A stretch of DNA of 64,000 nt from Rubripirellula lacrimiformis (GTDB taxonomy: Bacteria; Planctomycetota; Planctomycetia; Pirellulales; Pirellulaceae): assembly GCF_007741535.1 (NCBI RefSeq), contig NZ_CP036525.1, forward strand, positions 6,138,001-6,202,000. The letters run 5' to 3'. The translations under genes and the position numbers were made by a program. The notes under the pieces are model-generated. The model was not told the DNA's origin. It was given only the letters and a program-made list of their open reading frames with translations, and did not search any database. This document shows positions 60,673-64,000 of this stretch, in pieces. Within the stretch, counting starts at the first letter, position 1. Every line of letters begins with the position of its first letter.

Positions 60673-61761
60673 GTGGACAAAAACGTGAATCGTTATGGTG
60701 AGTTATCAACTTCGCCCCTTCACACCTACGCCGAGCCGGAGCGTGGTAAACATGCAGTGGACACTGCCGCAATTCGGCAGGCCCCATGGGAATGGACGGC
60801 GTGTCGGTACGAAAGCGACACAAAGGGAACACAAAGGAGTGCTCCATTTTCCGAATCCTTCGGACTGCTAGGCACTTCGCGACATTGCCAGGTTCAGCTT
60901 GCAGACCCCCATGCCGGTCGGGCGGTCTATCTAGTTGTCATTCGGGGTAGCGTGATCGAAGCTTGGCCCATCTGCCCCCTCGCCTTTTCAATATGGGGAG
61001 TGATCCTGCCCGGAACGAAATTACTCGTGGGGCGATCGCGAGTACGGCTACTTGTTGAAAGCGAGGGACTCGACAGTGTGCCTTCCAGGCCCGGCTTGTT
61101 TGATCCAGATGCGAACTCAGGACCGGAGTCGTCTTCGATTGAAAAGCTGGCCGAGCCCTCGAGCCACAGCGACGAAACCGGGCATGCAAGCGCCGGAGAT
61201 TTGGCAATTTTCGTAAAGGACAGGATGCTGGTCAAACGCTTCCGCGAAGGGGTCACCATCGTTGGCGACGACCACCCGAGCATCCTGCGAATCGGGGGCT
61301 GTGGCCTGAAACGATGCGACCACGCGATCCTCCATCATATGAAGCGACTCTGGATCATCGAATTGGACCTGGAACGGCTGGATCAGGGAGAACCGAAAAT
61401 CCAAGAACTCTCTCTGGACTGCCCGCCGATTCATCGCGGGGGCCTCGTCTACCTTCGCGGAACACCCGAGAAACTGAAGCGATACCAAGAGTTGCTTCGC
61501 CAAAGAAGCCAAACGGAAGATTCATTCACAACAAGCACCACAAATCAAGCCGACCTCACGGGCCTCGTCCGCGAGAATATCGACATCACAGAAATTGTCG
61601 CAGAGGGACTGGTAAGCTATAGCCAGAAGCGGAAGCGTGTTTCTCGAATCTTACATCTGGCGCTCAAGCTTATGCTGTTTGCGGCATGCATCGCAACGAG
61701 CATGGCCGTCATTGCCGGAGGCATCTGGCCGATCATCCGAACTGTTTGGCAAACGATTTAG
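60673..61761 (+). CDS. FHA-like domain membrane protein
   Basis: 362 residues. The N-terminal third has an FHA-like pattern: FGLLGTSRHCQVQLADPHAG (about 56-75) and GTKLLVGRSRVRLLV (about 114-128). A second similar stretch, VTIVGDDHPSILRIGGCG with RCDHAILHHM (about 193-225), suggests a second FHA-like fold. A single membrane helix closes the protein (LMLFAACIATSMAVIAGGIW, about 332-351). FHA domains bind phosphothreonine. Whether the phosphopeptide-binding residues are intact is not clear. The start is GTG at 60673; no Shine-Dalgarno site is evident. It is divergent from the exosortase and not clearly linked to the pathway. Confidence 0.55.
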   Translation: MDKNVNRYGELSTSPLHTYAEPERGKHAVDTAAIRQAPWEWTACRYESDTKGTQRSAPFSESFGLLGTSRHCQVQLADPHAGRAVYLVVIRGSVIEAWPICPLAFSIWGVILPGTKLLVGRSRVRLLVESEGLDSVPSRPGLFDPDANSGPESSSIEKLAEPSSHSDETGHASAGDLAIFVKDRMLVKRFREGVTIVGDDHPSILRIGGCGLKRCDHAILHHMKRLWIIELDLERLDQGEPKIQELSLDCPPIHRGGLVYLRGTPEKLKRYQELLRQRSQTEDSFTTSTTNQADLTGLVRENIDITEIVAEGLVSYSQKRKRVSRILHLALKLMLFAACIATSMAVIAGGIWPIIRTVWQTI

Positions 61762-61844
61762 AGGGGTGATTGCCACTCGTCCATGAACACTCAACACCGA
61801 TCCATCCGAAACATTCGCTGCCTACTAGGCCGAAGGCCTTCCCC

Positions 61845-61958
61845 ATGATGCGTGTATGGGTAGCAGTCGCGTGTTTTTTCCTGGGGAGTGCGATCCTGTT
61901 CGTACTTCTGGCGATCTTCAGCCCAAAGATACGAGACAGGAAAAAGCCTCGCCGATAA
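61845..61958 (+). CDS. Possible single-helix membrane microprotein
   Basis: A 37-residue frame from ATG at 61845 (MMRVWVAVACFFLG...) with one strong hydrophobic helix followed by a basic tail (KIRDRKKPRR). Topology is plausible for a small membrane protein. There is no Shine-Dalgarno site, and the frame also runs 25 codons upstream. It lies 84 bp after the FHA-like gene. Chance is not excluded. Confidence 0.3.
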   Translation: MMRVWVAVACFFLGSAILFVLLAIFSPKIRDRKKPRR

Positions 61959-62109
61959 GCGACACGCCCCTGACAAGGAATCGACCAGACACTCTCCAAT
62001 GCTGCTCGTCGAAGTGGACTATTCCGGAACCACATTACCAGGTGTTCGGCCAGTTGCTCCGATGCCTCGACAAGCGATGCCCCCCCGAAAGTCAAATCAG
62101 GGAACACCA

Positions 62110-62895
62110 CTACAACCATCCGCCGCTGGGCAATCCATCCAGTGCGGCGCGGACGGCCGCGACCAGCGTCCGATTGGTCACCGGGTAATCCGATGCGTCG
62201 ACGGGGCCAGCCTGGTCGTGACGGCTATCGCGAAACGTTCCGTGCACTTGGTCGCAACCGGTGACTCGGATCAACGGCACGACGTTGTCCGGCGTGATCC
62301 CAGCACCGGGCAGGACTTCAATCTTGCCAGCCGATGCGATCTGGATTTGCTGGATCGCGGTACGCCCATGCCATGCGGTAGCTTGACGCCCCGACGTTAG
62401 CACCCGATGGACACCGATGTCGATCAATTGCTGCAACGCATCGCCCTGATCCGGCACGACGTCGAACGCGCGGTGGCAGACAACTTGCTGTTGGTCCGCC
62501 GTGCGGCAAACCTGCCCCAACCAGTCCAGGTCCAACGTTCCTGCCGCCGTTAGGCAGCCAACCGCGACCCCGTCGGCGCCCAGCGACAACAGGGATTCGA
62601 CATCACGCATCATCACGCGACGTTCGGTGCCCGAGTACCCGAACCCGGCGCCACGTGGACGTATCAAAGCAATGATCGGAACATCGACGGCCTGCCTCGC
62701 CTGGACCATCAGCCCGACGCTGGGCGTCAGACCACCTGTCTGAATCGCCTGACACAATTCCAAACGATCGGCGCCGCCCGCAACGGCATCGATCGCCGAC
62801 TGAACCGAATCAACACAAACCTCGATCAGACGCTGGGGGGACAATGCGATTCCTGCATGTTGGGGTTTGAACGCAAATTCTAAAACCAGATCCAT
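62110..62895 (-). CDS. cutC: CutC-family protein
   Basis: 261 residues of the CutC TIM-barrel family, once linked to copper homeostasis although its reaction is unsettled. Conserved stretches are LIEVCVDSVQSAIDAVAGGA (about 21-40) with RLELCQAIQTGGLTPS next, VPIIALIRPRGAGF (about 74-87) and VHRVLTSGRQATAWHG (about 160-175). ATG at 62895 (MDLVLEFAFKP) is chosen; the frame continues to 63105 without typical sequence. It is divergent from the PI-PLC-like gene and not part of the glycan locus. Confidence 0.92.
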   Translation of the reverse strand: MDLVLEFAFKPQHAGIALSPQRLIEVCVDSVQSAIDAVAGGADRLELCQAIQTGGLTPSVGLMVQARQAVDVPIIALIRPRGAGFGYSGTERRVMMRDVESLLSLGADGVAVGCLTAAGTLDLDWLGQVCRTADQQQVVCHRAFDVVPDQGDALQQLIDIGVHRVLTSGRQATAWHGRTAIQQIQIASAGKIEVLPGAGITPDNVVPLIRVTGCDQVHGTFRDSRHDQAGPVDASDYPVTNRTLVAAVRAALDGLPSGGWL

Positions 62896-63045
62896 CACTG
62901 CTGCTGCGGCGATCCAATCCGTGTCGACCGATTCAAACGACGGTCGCCCTAGGCATATACTGTGGTGGCTGTTGCCTGCTTCGCCCAGGTGCGGCCATGA
63001 CTTTTGCCGCTCGAACGCCATCCCCCAATACCGAGAATCGTACCC

Positions 63046-64000
63046 GTGATCATTTTCCGAACGATGTTGGCTGTCGCCTGCTTGGCGAGCGTCGCGCAAG
63101 CACAACAGCCGCTGCTACGTGCACATGCTCACAACGATTATGAACATGACCGCCCTCTGCTGGATGCGTTGGACCAAGGGTTTTGCAGCGTGGAGGCGGA
63201 CGTCTACTTGGTCGACGGCAAGCTATTGGTCGCTCATGATCGCAAAGACCTGCGTCCCGATCGCACTCTTTCGGCACTGTATTTGGATCCGCTTCGCAAA
63301 CGAGTCCAGGACAACGACGGGCACGTTTATCCGGTGAAAACACCCTTCTATTTGATGATCGATTTCAAGAGCGAAGCCGAATCAACCTACGCCGCGTTGG
63401 ACCAAGTCTTGTCAGGCTATGACGAAATGATTTCGGTCGTGCGAGATGGAAAGCTACATCCGAAGGCGATCCAAGTGATCGTATCGGGCAATCGCCCATC
63501 GGAAACGATGGCAAGCCAGTCGGTCCGCTATGCGGGATACGATGGCCGCATCAGCGATTTGGAATCAAACGCTCCTGATCATTTGATGCCAATGATTAGT
63601 GATAACTGGAAGAATCATTTCCAATGGCGGGGCAAGGGAGAATTCGGCGACGACGAGCAACAGAAGCTGACGAGCATCATCGAAAAAGTTCACGCCGCCG
63701 GGCGACGAGTGCGTTTCTGGGCCACGCCGGATCATGTTGATATGTGGCGGATGCTGAATCAGGTCGGTGCCGATGCCATCAACACCGATGACTTGGCCGG
63801 CCTGGCTACTTTCTTGCGAGAATCCGAAACCGCAACGGACTCTGCCGACGCACCCGCCCAAGCAACCATCATCGGAAAATGGTTGGTGGAGGATATCGAA
63901 CAGCACGGCGTCATCGACCGGGCTCAAACGACGATTGAATTTGCCAAAGATGGAACGGTAACAGGCAGCACCTGTGTCAACCGCTACAACGCAAAGGCGA
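63046..64000 (+). CDS. PI-PLC-like phosphodiesterase with C-terminal META-like segment (3' end cut by window)
   Basis: 318 codons to the window edge. A signal peptide (IIFRTMLAVACLASVAQA) leads into a glycerophosphodiesterase/PI-PLC-like TIM barrel: LRAHAHNDYEHDRPLLDAL (about 25-43), VEADVYLVDGKLLVAHD (about 49-65) with the acid/His pairs, and VHAAGRRVRFWATPDHVDMW (about 220-239). A META-domain-like segment begins near residue 281 (IIGKWLVEDIEQ, then TTIEFAKDGTVTGSTCVNRY). GTG at 63046 or ATG at 63064 may start it. It is secreted and probably hydrolyses a phosphodiester. The 3' end is missing. Confidence 0.82.
   Translation, partial: MIIFRTMLAVACLASVAQAQQPLLRAHAHNDYEHDRPLLDALDQGFCSVEADVYLVDGKLLVAHDRKDLRPDRTLSALYLDPLRKRVQDNDGHVYPVKTPFYLMIDFKSEAESTYAALDQVLSGYDEMISVVRDGKLHPKAIQVIVSGNRPSETMASQSVRYAGYDGRISDLESNAPDHLMPMISDNWKNHFQWRGKGEFGDDEQQKLTSIIEKVHAAGRRVRFWATPDHVDMWRMLNQVGADAINTDDLAGLATFLRESETATDSADAPAQATIIGKWLVEDIEQHGVIDRAQTTIEFAKDGTVTGSTCVNRYNAKA

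Noticed and set aside
60554-60847. 97-codon minus-strand frame opposite the start of the FHA-like gene
   Set aside because: No domain or ribosome site, and it overlaps a better-supported plus-strand gene.

Overview
The window looks like a planctomycete chromosome, most likely a Rhodopirellula-like member of the Pirellulaceae. The signs are a planctomycete-type N-terminal sorting motif (VESLESRRLLAG) on a secreted protein, a PEP-CTERM/exosortase system, many TTG and GTG starts, sparse Shine-Dalgarno sites, and gene borders packed with dispersed palindromic repeats. This assignment comes from reading the sequence; no database was searched.

Nearly the whole window is one exopolysaccharide locus tied to an exosortase. 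At the right, on the minus strand, lies the exosortase core (59307-60305). Below it come a Wzz/tyrosine-kinase fusion (56698-59040), a 1,730-residue TPR protein (51098-56290), an EpsI-like protein (50380-51093), and a fusion of the initiating sugar transferase with a PEP-CTERM-type polysaccharide deacetylase (48364-50244). A long minus-strand run (18666-47097) supplies a Wzx flippase, an O-antigen-ligase/Wzy-like polymerase, six GT4 and two GT2 glycosyltransferases, three methyltransferases, an asparagine-synthase-like protein, an MBOAT acyltransferase, an SGNH-like partner, an SGNH-carbamoyltransferase fusion, a TIG/beta-helix protein, a PaaK-like ligase and a SufS-like class V PLP enzyme. 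Several of these genes overlap by ATGA or TGATG, as in a translationally coupled operon.

The left part holds plus-strand nucleotide-sugar genes (UDP-GlcNAc dehydrogenase-like, UDP-uronate epimerase-like, wecB) followed by a large secreted G8/RTX protein. Further left are a PEP-CTERM protein, a small secreted protein, a methyltransferase, an IS3-family element with an A7G frameshift site, a VAO-type flavoprotein, a Wza-like outer-membrane export lipoprotein, a patatin-like lipase and a FemAB-like protein cut off by the window edge. The right edge (60673-64000) holds genes outside the pathway: an FHA-like membrane protein, cutC, and a PI-PLC-like/META protein cut off by the window end.

In the inferred scheme, UDP-amino-uronic sugars are made, the repeat unit is started by the sugar transferase and built by the GTs, then decorated (methyl, acyl, carbamoyl, possibly amide). 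It is flipped by Wzx, polymerised by the Wzy-like protein under Wzz/tyrosine-kinase control, partly deacetylated and exported through Wza. The exosortase handles PEP-CTERM proteins such as 9420-10295.

Between genes there are repeat families: 15-bp minisatellites at three places (two inside N-terminal coding sequence), a 182-bp tandem array, a MITE-like element with 19-bp inverted ends, and several families of palindromes. No tRNA, rRNA or CRISPR array was seen.
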